Positions 24,606 through 36,900 are shown, counted from the stretch's first letter. The stretch: 64,000 nucleotides of DNA from Apiospora phragmitis (GCA_038363925.1 JAQQWL010000002.1:992001-1056000), one strand, 5' to 3'. The notes: generated by a model from the sequence alone, not told the origin. Translations and numbers: made by a program.

Positions 24606-26015
24606 ATGCTCCCCAAGCTCTTCGGCATCCTGGCGGCGGCCAGCCTCGCGGCCGCTGCCCTGCCAACAACGGTGTCTCTTCGGATGATTCCACCTCGGTC
24701 ACTCACACCGCGACTGCGACCAGCGACATTGCCGCTGCCGCCGCGACTGCCAAGACCGAGTCGCCCACTTCGAATGTCAAGGGCAAGGCCTTCGACCGCA
24801 TTCTGCAGATCTACCTCGAGACCACTGCCTACGAGAATGCCACTGCTGACCGTGAGTAGACCACCCAACTCTTCTTTCTACCCTGACAGATCAAGCTAAC
24901 ACACGGTCACAGCCAACTGCCAGGCTCTCATCAAGCAGGGCATCCTCCTGACCCAGGAGTACGGAGTCGGCACTCCCAGTCAGCCCAACTACATCGCCCC
25001 CGCCAGCGGTGACGACTTCGGTCTCAACAGCGACAGCTTCATCCTGGTGAACAAGAATGTGTCGACCATCGTCGACCTCCTGGAGGACAAAGGCATCAGC
25101 TGGGGTGACTACAACGAGGGTCTCCCCTACTCCGGCTTCGACGGGTTCAACTATAGCAACCCGGTTGAGGGCTACTACGTCCGCAAGCACAACCTCCTGA
25201 TGCGCTTCAACTCCATCGCCGAGAACCCCGACCGCACTGCCAAGGTCAAGAACTTGACCCTGTTCTACCAAGACCTCGAGCAGCACAAGATCCCTCAGTG
25301 GGGCTTCATCACCCCCAACCTGTACAACAACGGACACGACACCAACATCACCGTCTCCTGCAACTGGACTCGCAGCTTCGTCGAGCCTCTGCTGGCCAAC
25401 CCCTACTTCAACGACAACACGGTGATCTACATCACCTGGCAGGCCAACGGCCAGAACCCCCTCGCCCGCAACCACGTCGCCGGCATCCTGCTGGGCTCCG
25501 CCATCCCCAAAGACCTCGTCGGCACCACCGACGACGCCTTCCACAACCACTACAGCGAGCTGTCCTCGGTCCAAGCCAACTGGGGCCTGCACACGCTGGG
25601 CCGCTGGGACGTCGGCGCCAACGTGTGGAAGTTCGTAGCCGCCAAGACGGGCGACGTGATCCGCAGCTGGAACGAGCGGGTCGCGGGCGACCTGTTCGAG
25701 AACTACTACTGGAACCAGAGCTACGGCGGCGTCTTCAGCAGCGCCGCCGAGGGCCTGCACGTCTACGTCGCGCCCAACACGGGCCTCGTCCACGCCGGCC
25801 GCACCGTCCTGCCCGCCATCGTCCAGCTCTGGGCCCGCTACTGCAACAGGCTGCCCGACTACTACCGCGACGTCATCGAGCTGCCCGATGCCATGCACCC
25901 GCCCAAGGGCTTCGAGGTCCCCGTCGGCCTCGAGCCGGCCATGCCCATCTTCACCCCCATCACCGAGTTCCCCGTCGCGCTCCGCTCCGACGTCAACCCG
26001 GAGACCACCAACTAA
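24606..26015 (+). CDS. Secreted acid-phosphatase-like phosphoesterase with lost catalytic residues
   Basis: Two exons, 24606-24851 and 24913-26015, with a 61-base GTGAGT intron. One frame break at about 24,660, just after the signal peptide (MLPKLFGILAAASLAAAAL); one missing base restores 449 residues. The body follows the secreted fungal acid phosphatase/phosphoesterase family: FDRILQIYLE, STIVDLLEDKGISWGDYNEG, YYVRKHN, PQWGFITPN, NNGHDTN, HYSELSSVQANWGLHTLGRW. But the positions expected to bind metal or catalyse differ. The family's LENTDY is LETTAY (71-76), HPSEPNY is TPSQPNY (103-109), and the TFDEN motif is TWQAN (257-261). It is therefore probably secreted and folded but not an active phosphatase of the usual type. 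Several N-glycosylation sequons (NVS, NLT, NIT, NWT) are visible. Codon use is strongly C-ending, so the gene looks expressed and selected. It is convergent with the next gene. Confidence 0.8.
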
Positions 26016-26520
26016 GAAGTGGCTTCTCCTACACACTGCTCTCAGCACCTTCGCGAGAGGAGTAAGAGCCCCGAAGCGGACAGCAGCAAGCCTGTGGCCA
26101 GCAGCCACAGAAATTTGCAGAGGAGGAGAGACAGCCGAGGGACTTTGGGTGTGCCCCGATGGCAGGAATATATGAGATCTGGAGGAGTAATGACGATGAT
26201 TGCACACAAAGGCGGCCATGAAGGTGGATGTTGAACGATTTGATGATTTCTGTCTTCGCTTCTCCCGCTGGGTGTCTACCTTGATACACGCCACAGCTGT
26301 TCCTTCTTACCCTCTTTTCGACAGACCTGTTACCTACTTAATTATCAGATACCAATTTTTTGTTTTTTAATACATTTTGGATTGCTTCCAACTGTTTTCA
26401 CACGCTGCTGCTGCTGCATGCGAGGCTCGCGGGAACCTTGTCTGCTTTTTGACACAACAAACCGTAGGCACTTGAGCGAATTAAAGCTTCTGACAAAACA
26501 GTCCTGTATGAGTCCCCGGA
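26016..26520. other. Convergent 3' region
   Basis: The shared 3' flank of two genes that point at each other. I see no gene in it. Confidence 0.5.
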
Positions 26521-27604
26521 TCAGAACTTTCTGATACATACGACCATATCCTGCTGAATACTAGGAATCCCGTCCGCTCTCCCATATACTGCCGATTCGC
26601 TACGTTGAAGTGATTCATCCCGGTATTCCTTCAACTTTTGTTCCAACTCAAGGTCCTCCGGATCCCACTCTTCGGTGGGGGGGGGTAGAAGCGCGGCACT
26701 TCTCGAATGTCCCAACGTTCCTGTTCCCAGGCCGTAACCGGAGGCATCACCTGCGCCACAGCTTGGCCCCACGACTCCCTCGCCTGCGAGTCCGTCGCCG
26801 ATGCTTCTTCGTGCTCTGGAGTGACACCCCACGAATGTGGCCAGAGGCGAAACTCGCAGATGATTGTCCGACCCTGGGGGTCTTCCTGGAGGTCTTCGTG
26901 GGTTTTCTCTAGCTTCCCAAACTTGCTCTCCACCCAGTGGTCTTCCGTAAGCACCCAGAACCACACGGTCAAATATTGCCAGCTGAAACGGTGCTTTATA
27001 ATCTAATAGACTCGGAGCCGCGAGGGAGGAAGTGGCCAAACACGTCTTTCACGCTATCGTACCACATCCACCTCATGGAATTATCGTTTTGTGGTACTAG
27101 GAAGGCGGTGAAGGTCACGCGGCCCTCCACAGCCGCCGTTGGATGCCCGTCGATGTGTTCAAAGGCGAGAAATCGTGACGTCGACGATGAAGCGCTGTCC
27201 AAGGTCAGGTATCTCAGGGCTGAGCCAGACTCGATAGAGACTTGCAATACGTTGTCGTTCTCGGGCAGGTTTTGTAAGAACTCGACGCAGGCAGGAGAGG
27301 ACTTGAAATTCTTCAAGTCATCCAGCGTCCGCCAGACTAGTTTTTACGACAGGCCAGTCAGAAAACATGCAATCCTTTTCCAATTCCGATGAAACTCACC
27401 AATGATGTAGGCAGCCTGCGCAGGGTTTCCCACCATTTCTGCCCAGCGCCTTCGAAACACCTTCCACATCCGCAAGGGGGCCGACATGCACATCCGCATG
27501 GTTACGGACCATATTGGCCACTCCTGCTCCAGCGGTAGGTGGAATCGCGTCCAGGTGATTATCCCTTTCCCGTACAGCTTTGCTGTTTGCTTCGTACGAG
27601 CCAT
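26521..27604 (-). CDS. ABM-like (dimeric alpha/beta barrel) protein with a histone-H3-identical N-terminus
   Basis: Exon 1 is 27604-27400 and exon 2 is 27336-26521, with a 63-base GTGAGT intron. The frame breaks near 27,000 and at a G9 run at 26,677-26,685; two missing bases give 340 residues. The first eight residues are MARTKQTA, the same as histone H3, followed by KLYGKG and then ITWTRFHL. The next part (PLRMWKVFRRRWAEMVGNPA, VWRTLDDLKNFKSSPACVEF) resembles fungal antibiotic-biosynthesis-monooxygenase-type stress proteins. A second half (YDSVKDVFGHFLPRGSESI, LTVWFWVLTEDHWVESKFGK, ICEFRLWPHSWG) may be a second related domain. The family call is tentative. The start is the only ATG before the conserved part in this frame. 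It is divergent from the KDSR gene across 563 bases. Confidence 0.55.
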
Positions 27605-28167
27605 AATGCAAGAGCACTAGGAAGATGGGAGGATGACTTGTTGGTTAATCACTCGCAACTGGCCCCTACTTTACTCATGAGGATCGCCCCGACAGATACT
27701 AATATAGTGCCACTGGGTTGTAGTTATCTCGCTGCATCTGACCGAGAACGCCACTGTAGACTGCCAGTCTGCCACTGGTGCTAGGCGAAAAGGGGCCCAT
27801 GCCAAGCCCTCCATGGCTTACGTGCGCCGGGTACGATTTCCGTTCCGCTGGGTCGGCGAGCCTTTTCCGAAATGATGGACGATTTGCTCGACATCCCTTG
27901 ATCCACTTAGCAAGGGTTTTACCAGTTATCCGGAACCAACATGTTAAGCCAACCCCTTGCAGCATTGTTGTGGAACCAACAGAACTAACCTTGAAACAGA
28001 GCCAGGCAGCTCGAGACAGTTTCCTCAATCCGATTTTCCCACTTTCGCCAGAGCTTCCGGACTGCAAACGCGATATCCACTGTCGAGCTTATAATCCAAA
28101 CCATCCCAAAGATCTCTAGCCAATTTATCTTTCATTTGTGTATCATGCAGTCTCGTTGCGAAAAGGA
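27605..28167. promoter_or_regulatory. Shared divergent promoter region
   Basis: Bases between two divergent start codons (the ABM-like gene on minus, KDSR on plus). I see no further gene. No specific operator could be identified. Confidence 0.5.
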
Positions 28168-29280
28168 ATGGGCTGGTTCGGCCACAACCACATGCCCGTC
28201 GAGGGCCGTGTAAGAATCAATCGCCGGAGACAGGCGCGAACACGGCGCCGCGGAGACAGTGACTGACCTTGGGACATCCAGACGATTCTTATGACGGGCG
28301 GTTCCGAGGGGATCGGTCTCAGCGCAGCGCGCATCTTCTCGAGCAAAGGGGCGAATGTGGCCATCGTCTCGAGGAACCAGGCGAAGCTCGATGAGGCCAT
28401 CAAGCGTACCAAGACGCAAGCGAAGTCGCCCGACACGCAGCGCTTCCACGCCATTGCGGCCGACGTGGCCGAGCCCGGCTACGCCGAGCGGGTGGTCGCC
28501 GATGCCACGGCCTGGAACGACGGGCAGCCGCCCGAGATTGTGTGGTGCCTGGCTGGCCTCGCGACGCCCATGCTGTGGACCGAGGAAGAAGCCATGAAGG
28601 CTGCTCGCTACAGCAGTAAGCAGTGACGTTCTTCGGTCTAGTATGCTGTGTATTTGCTCACAAAATGTTGCAGTGGATGTCAACTACTTTGGCTCCGCCG
28701 AGATGTCCCGCGCCATCATGTGCGCCTGGCTTCTCCCTGGACAGGCTGAACAGGGAGCAAAGCAACCCTCGACCAAGCAATCCCGTCCCGCCGCCAAGCA
28801 CATCATCTTCACCGGCTCTGTCCTCTCCACTTTCTCCCTGGCCGGCCACGGCACCTACGCGCCGTCCAAGTTCGCAGTCCGCGCCCTCGCCGACGCCCTC
28901 GCCATGGAGGTCCGGCTATACCCCGACGTCCCCTATCGAGATGCACCTAGTCCTGCCCAACTCCGTCACCACGGCCGGCTACGAGCGCGAGAACGCGACC
29001 AAGCCGCAGGTCACCCAGGAGCTCGAGGGGAAACGACACGGTCCAGAGCGCGGAGGAGGTCGCCAGCCTGTCCATCGCCGGCCTCGAGAAGGGTCGCTAC
29101 TTCATCACGACGGCATTCGTCGGCGATCTGATGCGGTGGGGCGCCATGGGCAAATCGCCGAGGAACAACTGGTTCATCGACACGTTGATGGCCTCGATCT
29201 TACCCTTGATAATGCTATATGTCACCTGGGACATGAAAAAGGTGGTCTCGTCGTGGGTAAAGAAGAACAAACAGTCATAG
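28168..29280 (+). CDS. TSC10: 3-ketosphinganine (3-dehydrosphinganine) reductase
   Basis: NADPH-dependent short-chain dehydrogenase that reduces 3-ketosphinganine to dihydrosphingosine, the second step of sphingolipid synthesis, at the ER membrane. Exons 28168-28209, 28282-28615 and 28674-29280. Visible motifs are the nucleotide-binding loop TGGSEGIG, the following ANVAIVSRN, catalytic Ser in FTGSVLSTFS, and YAPSK (Tyr and Lys of the active site) with the start of the next helix FAVRALADALAMEV. The C-terminus has the membrane segment WFIDTLMASILPLIMLYVTW and a basic end (KKNKQS). Two extra bases, near 28,934 (between YPDVP and IEMHLVLPNSV) and at 29,031-29,033 (an A run), break the frame; removing them gives 326 residues, the expected size. 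The gene is essential in yeast, so the breaks are more likely assembly errors than decay. Confidence 0.85.
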
Positions 29281-30730
29281 GGCAATCCGCGTGAAAGAAG
29301 CACCTGGAGCCCTAGCAGTTGTTGCCCGGGGGCCACTAGAATCCTTGGGCAATGGCAGCAAGCTGTAAACCTTCCTGTACAATAGACATATAATTAGATG
29401 AAAGTATAAATAAGAATGGTAAAAAATGTAATACGATACTAAGTATTGTTTTAATTCGTTTTGTTTTACTATGTAGTCTGTGCGGCGATACTTGATCTTC
29501 CCTTTTTGTGACACTTTGTTGCACAAGGTCGGCAGCCGTTGTCCCGACCCGTACCCGTGATTGTCCGCGGAGTAGACCGCACCACCCGTGGAAGACGTCC
29601 CTTATGGAATTTCATTCTTCCAGGTATGTCGTGGCCTGGTGCAAATTTGGAAGACTTCCGGTCAAATTAGCCAATATATAGATCCGTTCTGGCCGATGTA
29701 CTCGCTTGATAATTAACGACAGGGAGAGGTGGATAGCGGACATCATCCTTTACATAGATAATATGCGTAAACGCACCAGTAAGAACGTAAGCGTTTACAC
29801 GGATATAGGCTCCTGAGACGCCTGAGACTGCATCATGCGGCTAGTATCAGTATTTGTATCTCACTTTGGTTACCGCCTTGCAATCCTGGGCTACCTGGAT
29901 AGCGGAAGGCCGGTTACTGGCGGCAGCAGCAGCATAATGATCTAGATCGGGCTTCAAAAGTTGGCTTGACGGCGCCACGAACTGCAAAGTCTCCACCCGT
30001 TCTGCCGCGCATCACTTCGATATGCCAAGGAACCGGAAAAGTCGAGTTTCTTCTGCTGACCCCGGGACTTGTCGGCTCAGCCATGCCGGGCTAGGTCCGT
30101 GTCGAGGTGGGTTTTCATCCGCTTAATTCGTCACGAAATCGGGCCTACACTCAAGTTGGAACACGCCCAATGGTGTCATTCTTCGCATAACTTCTTGTTC
30201 ATGTTTTGCAGGCTCAACAAGTCTTTTGTCAGTTGACGACTCATGTAATCTTGACGTCATTTCAATCCAAGAGGCCAGCCATGGCGCGACAACACAGCAT
30301 GTATAGATCCGATCCTGCAATGGGCAGATCAGGAGCAACTACAAAAGCTTATCAGGTGCAGCCTCAAGACCGATCGGGGGTGTTGGCTTACCTCAGCTGG
30401 ATAGCCAATGCAGTTTACCTGCACTCCCCGGCTATCCGGTCAAGGTAAACAGCCTGCATGTCGGAGAGCTTGATAAGTGGAACCATTGCATCGAACAAAC
30501 TAGTATAGGTTACAAGTCTCGTATATTCAATGACGTAGGCGTTCCATGATGGAGCTTTTGCAAGTAGTAATGCCTACTGCTCATACTTATAAACATAGCA
30601 AGGCCCAGCGATTCTATACACATACCAAATACATATTCCCTTGCTCAAACAAACCTAGTGCAACGAATACAGAAATATACGGGAAGAATACAGAACATCA
30701 CATCACATCACCTCACATACACACACCACC
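29281..30730. other. Intergenic stretch, 1.45 kb
   Basis: Holds the 3' flank of the reductase and the 5' flank of the FMN enzyme. An AT-rich segment lies at 29,390-29,520. The last 60 bases before the next ATG have repeated TCACATCACA and ACACACC motifs. I see no gene. Confidence 0.5.
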
Positions 30731-32106
30731 ATGGCCCCACCGCCAGAGCAGCACGAAGCCGCGACGCGGCCCAAGATGGAAAAGCACCAGGACCCGAACC
30801 CCATCGAGTACGAGAACTCGGTGTACCAGAAGGGCCTGCAGTACCAGCGCCCGCCCTTTACCTTCAAGCCGCTGGAGTGGGAGGCCCTCGCCGCGGCGCG
30901 CATGTCGGCCGAGAGCGCCGGCTACGTGACGGGCAACGCGGGCACGGGCGAGACGGCGCGCAAGAACCGCGAGGCCTTCGGCCGGTGGTCCATCGTGCCC
31001 AGGCGCCTCGTGAAGGCCTCGGGCGAGGGCTTCCCCGACCTCTCGGTGACGGGCCTCCGCACCTGCGCCGGCGGCGTGGCGGGCGGGGAGAAGGGCGACA
31101 AGCGGTTGCCGTTTCCCATCGCCTGCGCCCCCGTCGGCGTCCAGCGCATCTTCAACCCCGAGGGCGAGGAGGCCGCGGCCGCCGCGGCCGCTAAGTGCCG
31201 CGTCCCCTACATCATGAGCACGGCGAGCTCTACTAGTATTGAGGACGTCGCGAAGGCCAACGGCGACGGCGAGCGCTGGTTCCAGCTCTACTGGCCCCCC
31301 AACGAGCGGCAAGACACCACCAAATCCATCCTGTACCGCGCGCAGAAGGCCGGTTTCTCGGCGCTCTTCGTGACGCTGGATACGTATATTCTGGGCTGGA
31401 GGCCGAGCGATATGGATAACGGGTGAGTGACCAAGTCTTGACTACGACTCAACCATATATGCTGAATCTCCGTCCCCCGTATAGTTATAACCCTTTCCTG
31501 AGGTCCGACCAGATCGGCGTCGCCATCGGCATGACGGACCCCGTCTTCCGCGCCAGCTTCAAGGAGAAACACGGCTGCGAGGTCGAGGACGACATGGGCG
31601 CGGCCGTGGCCGAGTGGACGCGGACCGTCTTCCCGGGCATGAGCCACACGTGGGAGGACATCAAGTTTCTCCAGGAGCACTGGAAGGGCCCCATCGTGCT
31701 GAAGGGCATCCAGACCGTCGAGGACGCGCAGCACGCCGTCGAGGCCGGCGTCCAGGGCATCGTCGTGAGTAACCACGGCGGCCGCCAGACGGACGGCGGC
31801 AACAGCTCCCTGGGGGTGCTGCCGCGCATCGTGGACGCCGTGGGCGACCAGCTCGACATCTTCTTCGACTCGGGCATTCGCTGCGGCGCCGATATCGCCA
31901 AGGCCCTCGCTTTGGGGGCCAAGTGCTGCCTCATTGGCCGTCCTTACGTTTATGGCCTGGCGCTGGGCGGTGAGGAGGGCGTGGCGCACGTGCTCAAGTC
32001 GATGCTGGGTGACTTGGAGCTGACACTGCATTTGGCGGGCATCCCGTCTTCGTCACCGAAGGACCTCAACCGGTCTGTCCTGGTTAAGGAATCCGATCTG
32101 TTCTAA
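30731..32106 (+). CDS. FMN-dependent alpha-hydroxy acid oxidase, lactate 2-monooxygenase type
   Basis: Two exons, 30731-31422 and 31485-32106, joined by a 62-base GTGAGT intron; 437 residues and no frame breaks. The barrel motifs of the family are in order: PFPIACAPVGVQ, the IMSTASSTSIEDVA strand, WFQLYWP, FVTLDTYILGWRPSDMD, GPIVLKGIQ, VSNHGGRQTDGG (the His being the catalytic base and the Arg binding the substrate carboxylate), and FDSGIRCGADIAKALALGA with the FMN phosphate loop LIGRPYVYG. The LYWP and GWRPSDMDN signatures fit the lactate 2-monooxygenase branch rather than glycolate oxidase. Such enzymes oxidise L-lactate or related 2-hydroxy acids using O2. There is no clear mitochondrial presequence and no PTS1 at the end (ESDLF), so it is probably cytosolic. 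The exact substrate is uncertain. Confidence 0.85.
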
Positions 32107-32843
32107 AAGCTGTAACATATCTATTGTAAATATACGCCTAATGTAATGAATATCACATATGACCTAAACTTGGTTTATAATATGGCAACAGTAGTCCGGT
32201 GTGTATATAATAATAAGCAGTTTATCACCTGTCCAACATTTCTTTCCGAATAAAAAATGCTAGGCCTGATGCTGCGCTTCGACGTGATCGCTGAACATGA
32301 CGAAATCGAACCCTATCCATGGCCGCCCTAGTCTGACCCCGGAGGACATCCATCAGCTGAACAGCCTTTTGCAGCACAGAAAAGTATCGACTCGGTGGAA
32401 GTTTTAACCAACATCGCATGAGCCTCCGGAGCTAGACCGCAGTCCTGGGAGCTGATCCGGATTTTCTGCTACTCAGGTCAAAACAAGCAGAACGGCATCG
32501 CGGTTGCCCAGATATCTCCCTACTTTCACAATTAGAGGACTTGCTGTTGGAACCACCGGTGTTGATCCTGTGACCCATCATCACGCTTGGGCTGCTGGCT
32601 CGTTATAATATCTTATGCGCCCAGTAAGTGAGGGGGAACGAATTGCGATTTCCCCTTCTAACACGATGATCGTACATGGGATCGGAAGATAAAGGGAATT
32701 CGATTCTTGGCAATGGCCTCAACCTCTATTGTCGATATATGTACAACGTCTTGCCTGGCAGCTTCGGCCACGTCCCGTCTCTCCTATGCTTCATCCCATC
32801 GAGCCCCAGAATCGACGATACCAATTGAGTGTCGAGAACTCGC
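32107..32843. other. Convergent 3' region
   Basis: The 3' flanks of the FMN enzyme and COX8. AT-rich at 32,110-32,220. I see no gene. Confidence 0.5.
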
Positions 32844-33150
32844 TTAAGACTTGGGCTTGTTGGTTTGCCAGACTATATAACTCATCAGTAACAGGTTCCC
32901 GGGTATCCGCCTGGCCGGAGGGGTGAAATGACGCACTAGCAATGCCGAAGGGGGCGAAGAAGCCGGTGAACATGTACAGCCAGTATCGGACGGCGAAGAA
33001 ACGAGTCTTGGTGTTGAAGGGCAGGTTGCTGTAGGGGCCCTCGGCGTAGTGGTAGGGCGACGAGAGGCGGGCTCGGGTCGCGTGGAACATGCGGCGGCTG
33101 ATCATGTTGGCCGCACGGGGGCTGGCGCGGAGGATCGACTGGGGAGACAT
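32844..33150 (-). CDS. COX8: Cytochrome c oxidase subunit VIII (VIIc family)
   Basis: Small nuclear-encoded subunit of mitochondrial complex IV. Two exons: 33150-32937 and a 29-base last exon 32872-32844, joined by a 64-base intron (donor GTGCGT, acceptor TATATAG). It encodes 80 residues. The N-terminal half is a mitochondrial presequence rich in Arg and Ser, without acid residues (SPQSILRASPRAANMISRRM). The mature part starts near SSPYHYAEGPYSNLPFNTKT, then one membrane segment (FFAVRYWLYMFTGFFAPFGI), and the last exon gives WQTNKPKS. Without the last exon the frame would run on into a long tail unlike any Cox8. No frame break. The start at MSPQ is chosen over the upstream MAFLSLQ because the region before it is a leader. 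Divergent from MTR4. Confidence 0.9.
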
Positions 33151-33933
33151 CTGGAGAGAGAGAAAGGCCAATTGGTTTTAGTTGAGCTTCAGAATCGTCA
33201 ATCCGGGGTGTCGCATTACCTTGAGGAACTGTGTTGCACGCGAATGGAGATGTGTGAATGTTGCTGGAGTGAGCTTTGCAGAATGTCGTATGACGGATTG
33301 AAGCTCGATGAGGTTTGTCGAAGCTGCGCATAGCCGGTCGGTTCAATGTCGGCCCAATCGCCCCCAAATCCTGTGTACCAAGTACTTCAGGTTCCAGGTT
33401 CGTTGGAACTCACTGAACCACCTGCATTGAACAGTATTCCAGTAGGATTCTGCTACCGTTTGCGTACGGAATAACGGCTCGCAGACCGTTTACTACACGC
33501 TTAAATTGAAATTAACGCTTTAGATTTTTAATACTATTCCATTTCTTGGTTATACCAGTACATGTTTATGGCATCGACGGACGTTTATTCCAGTGTATGT
33601 GGTTGATCTATTGGTTAGTCCGACAACCTTTTTACCGCCTGCCAATCTGGAGCTTGTCAACCTATCCACTGTCCAGTCACCGGGGCCCCACTAGAATAAT
33701 TTATTTCTGCCACTGATAGCGCTTGCTTGGTGCTGTCACCTCTTTTTTTCCCTTTGGCAGAAGCTGTGATCCGATCCAAGCCTGCCATTTCAGATCGTCA
33801 ATCGAGTAACAACACCCCCAACCAAACCATTTGTACCATTGTGTGACAGCAGATCTGGTTCGAAAATTTGTCAACCTCTTTCACTACACCAATCGCATTC
33901 CTTCCCGCTTCAATGCGATAGAAACTTCCCGAC
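33151..33933. promoter_or_regulatory. Shared divergent promoter region
   Basis: Lies between the divergent COX8 and MTR4 start codons. The last 100 bases before the MTR4 start are pyrimidine-rich (CTTTCACTACACC, ATTCCTTCCCGC), as usual for constitutively expressed fungal genes. No further gene is seen. Confidence 0.5.
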
Positions 33934-36900
33934 ATGGACGACCTCTTCGACGTTTTCGAAGACCAGCCGGCGGCCGCCAGCAACGGCAAGGCCAAGACCG
34001 AGATCGACACGTCCTCTCCCAAGAGCGGCAGGCCATCCAAGTCAAAGAAGAACAAGAAGAAGAGAAAGGCCGGTGAACTTGGCAATGGCACCGGCGGCGA
34101 GTCTACACGATCGGCTCCCGAGGCCGCTGAGGTAGAGATGGCCGACGCTGCTCCTCCTACCTCCCCGAGGAAGACGCCGACGGTGCAGACGGTGCCGATG
34201 GCGATACAGTCATGACTGATGAGCAGGATAGCAAGCGCCGACGCAAGGATGGGGCCGCCGAGGCGCCTGTCATGACGGATAGCTTCGAAACGGCCGAATC
34301 GCGAGAACTCGCCGCTGCTGCCGGCTTTGCGCCCGCCGACGAATCCGCCCTGGTCTTGAAGCACAACATTCAGCATCAAGTCGCCCTTCCCCCGGATCTG
34401 GACTACGAATACGTCCCTCTTTCCCAACACAAAGCGCCCAAGGAACCAGCCCGCACATGGCCTTTCACCCTTGATCCCTTCCAGCGCCTCTCCATTTCGT
34501 CTATTGAACGTGATGAGAGTGTCCTGGTTTCCGCCCATACTAGTGCCGGCAAGACTGTTGTTGCCGAATATGCAATTGCGCACTGTCTGAAGCAAAATAC
34601 CCGAGTGATCTACACATCCCCCATCAAGGCCCTAAGCAACCAGAAGTATCGCGAGTTCAACGAGGCTTTTGGTGATGTCGGTCTGATGACGGGTGATGTC
34701 ACCATCAACCCTACTGCTAGTTGTCTTGTCATGACCACGGAAATTCTGCGTTCTATGTTGTACCGCGGCTCGGAGATCATGCGCGAGGTGGCTTGGGTCG
34801 TGTTTGACGAAATCCACTACATGCGCGATAAGTCAAGAGGTGTCGTCTGGGAGGAGACCATCATTCTTCTTCCCGATAAGGTTCGATATGTGTTCTTGTC
34901 TGCCACCATTCCGAACGCCTTCCAATTTGCCGAGTGGATAGCCAAGATACATAGGCAAGCATGCCACGTTGTTTACACCGATTTCCGTCCTACCCCCCTA
35001 CAAAACTACTTCTTCCCCGCTGGCGGCAGCGGCATCTTCCTCGTCGTCGATGAGAAGGGTGTTTTCCGGGAGAACAACTTCAACAGGACCATGCAAATGA
35101 TCCAGGACAAGAAGGGTGAAGACCTCAAGGAGGCAGGCGCCAAGAGCTCAGGAAAGGGCAAGCACAAGAAGCCTATGAAGGGCGGCAAAGATGAGACCAA
35201 TGCCGATATCCAGAAGATCGTCAAGATGATCATGAACAAGAACTTCAACCCGGTCATCGTCTTCAACTTCAGCAAACGCGAGTGCGAGATGATGGCTCTG
35301 TTCGTCTCAAAGTTCAGTTTCAATGACGACAGCGAAAAGCAGATGGTGCGCAAAGTCTTCACCAGTGCTATCGAGTCGCTCTCGGAGGATGACCGCGATT
35401 TGCCCCAGATTTCCAATTTGCTTCCGCTCTTGGAGAAGGGTATCGGCGTGCATCATTCAGGTTTACTGCCTATCCTAAAAGAGACTATTGAGATTCTTTT
35501 CCAGGAAGGGCTTATTAAGGTGCTCTTTGCTACCGAGACTTTCTCTATTGGTCTGAACATGCCTGCCAAGACCGTAGTATTCACACAAGTTACGAAATGG
35601 GATGGCGTGAAGCGCCGACCTCTCACATCGTCTGAATACATTCAGATGTCTGGTCGAGCTGGCCGTCGTGGTCTCGATGAGCGTGGTATTGTTATCATGA
35701 TGGTTGATGACAAGCTAGAGCCTGAAACTGCCAAGGAAGTTGTTGCTGGCTCGCAGGATCGTCTTAACTCTGCCTTCCACTTGGGTTACAACATGGTCCT
35801 CAATTTGCTGCGTATCGAAGCCATCTCGCCTGAGTTCATGTTGGAGAACTGTTTCTACCAGTTCCAGAATAGCGCCAGCGTAGCTGGACTGGAGCAAGAT
35901 CTCATGAACTTGCAGAAGGAGAAGGACGGAATGGTCATCCCCGATGAAGCAACCATCAAGGATTACTACAGTCTCCGACACCAGATTGAGGCTTATACGA
36001 AGGACATGATCCATGTCATTCAGCATCCTACACATTGTTTGGATTATCTCCAACCTGGCCGCATCATCCAGATCCAGAACCCCAAGACTGGGCAAGACTT
36101 CGGTTGGGGTGTTGTCGTCAACTTCATTCCTCGCAAATCGCCCAAGTTCGGGGAAAAGGAGTACGAGCCGCAAGAGTCATATTTTGTTGATGTATACCTC
36201 CGCCTGGACCCTGATAGCGAGCCGTTTGCCCCCGCTTCCCCAACTTCGCAGCCCTCCAAGGAGATGCCTGATGGCCTAATCACACGTGGCGATAATAGCT
36301 CCTGCAGCTTCCAGGTTGTGCCATGCCTGTTCACTTGCATTAAGACCATCAGTCAAATTCGAGTCTTCATGCCCAAGGACGTCAAGAACCGGGAGGACAT
36401 AGAAGAGGTCCGCGGCTCTGTTCTGAAGTCCCTTACCGAGGTCGAGCGACGATTCCCCGATGGTGTCCCTATTCTTGACCCAATCGAGAACATGGGCATT
36501 ACTGATGATTCTTTCAAGAAGCTCCTACGAAAGATTGAGGTCCTAGAGGCACGACTGCTTGCCAACCCTCTACATGGCTCACCTTTGCTGCCGGGTCTCT
36601 GGGAGCAATACTCGAGAAAGATATCGCTTACTGATCAGATCAAGGCAATCAAGAAGAAGATTGGCAAGGCCCACAGCATCGCCCAGCTCGATGAGTTGAA
36701 ATCCAGGAAGCGAGTCCTTCGCCGCCTGGACTTCATCAACGATGCGGATGTTGTTCAGATGAAGGCGCGTGTTGCCTGCGAAATCTCGTCCACCGATGGA
36801 CACGAACTCCTAATTTCCGAGCTACTCTTCGATCGCTTCTTCAACGAGCTTACACCTGAGATGTGCGCTGCCATCCTGAGTGTCTTCATCTTTGAGGAGA

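Noticed and set aside
24891..26294. A 467-residue minus-strand open frame across the phosphatase-like gene
   Set aside because: Val/Gly/Asp-rich shadow of a GC3-rich coding strand; no domain, and the plus strand carries the conserved protein.
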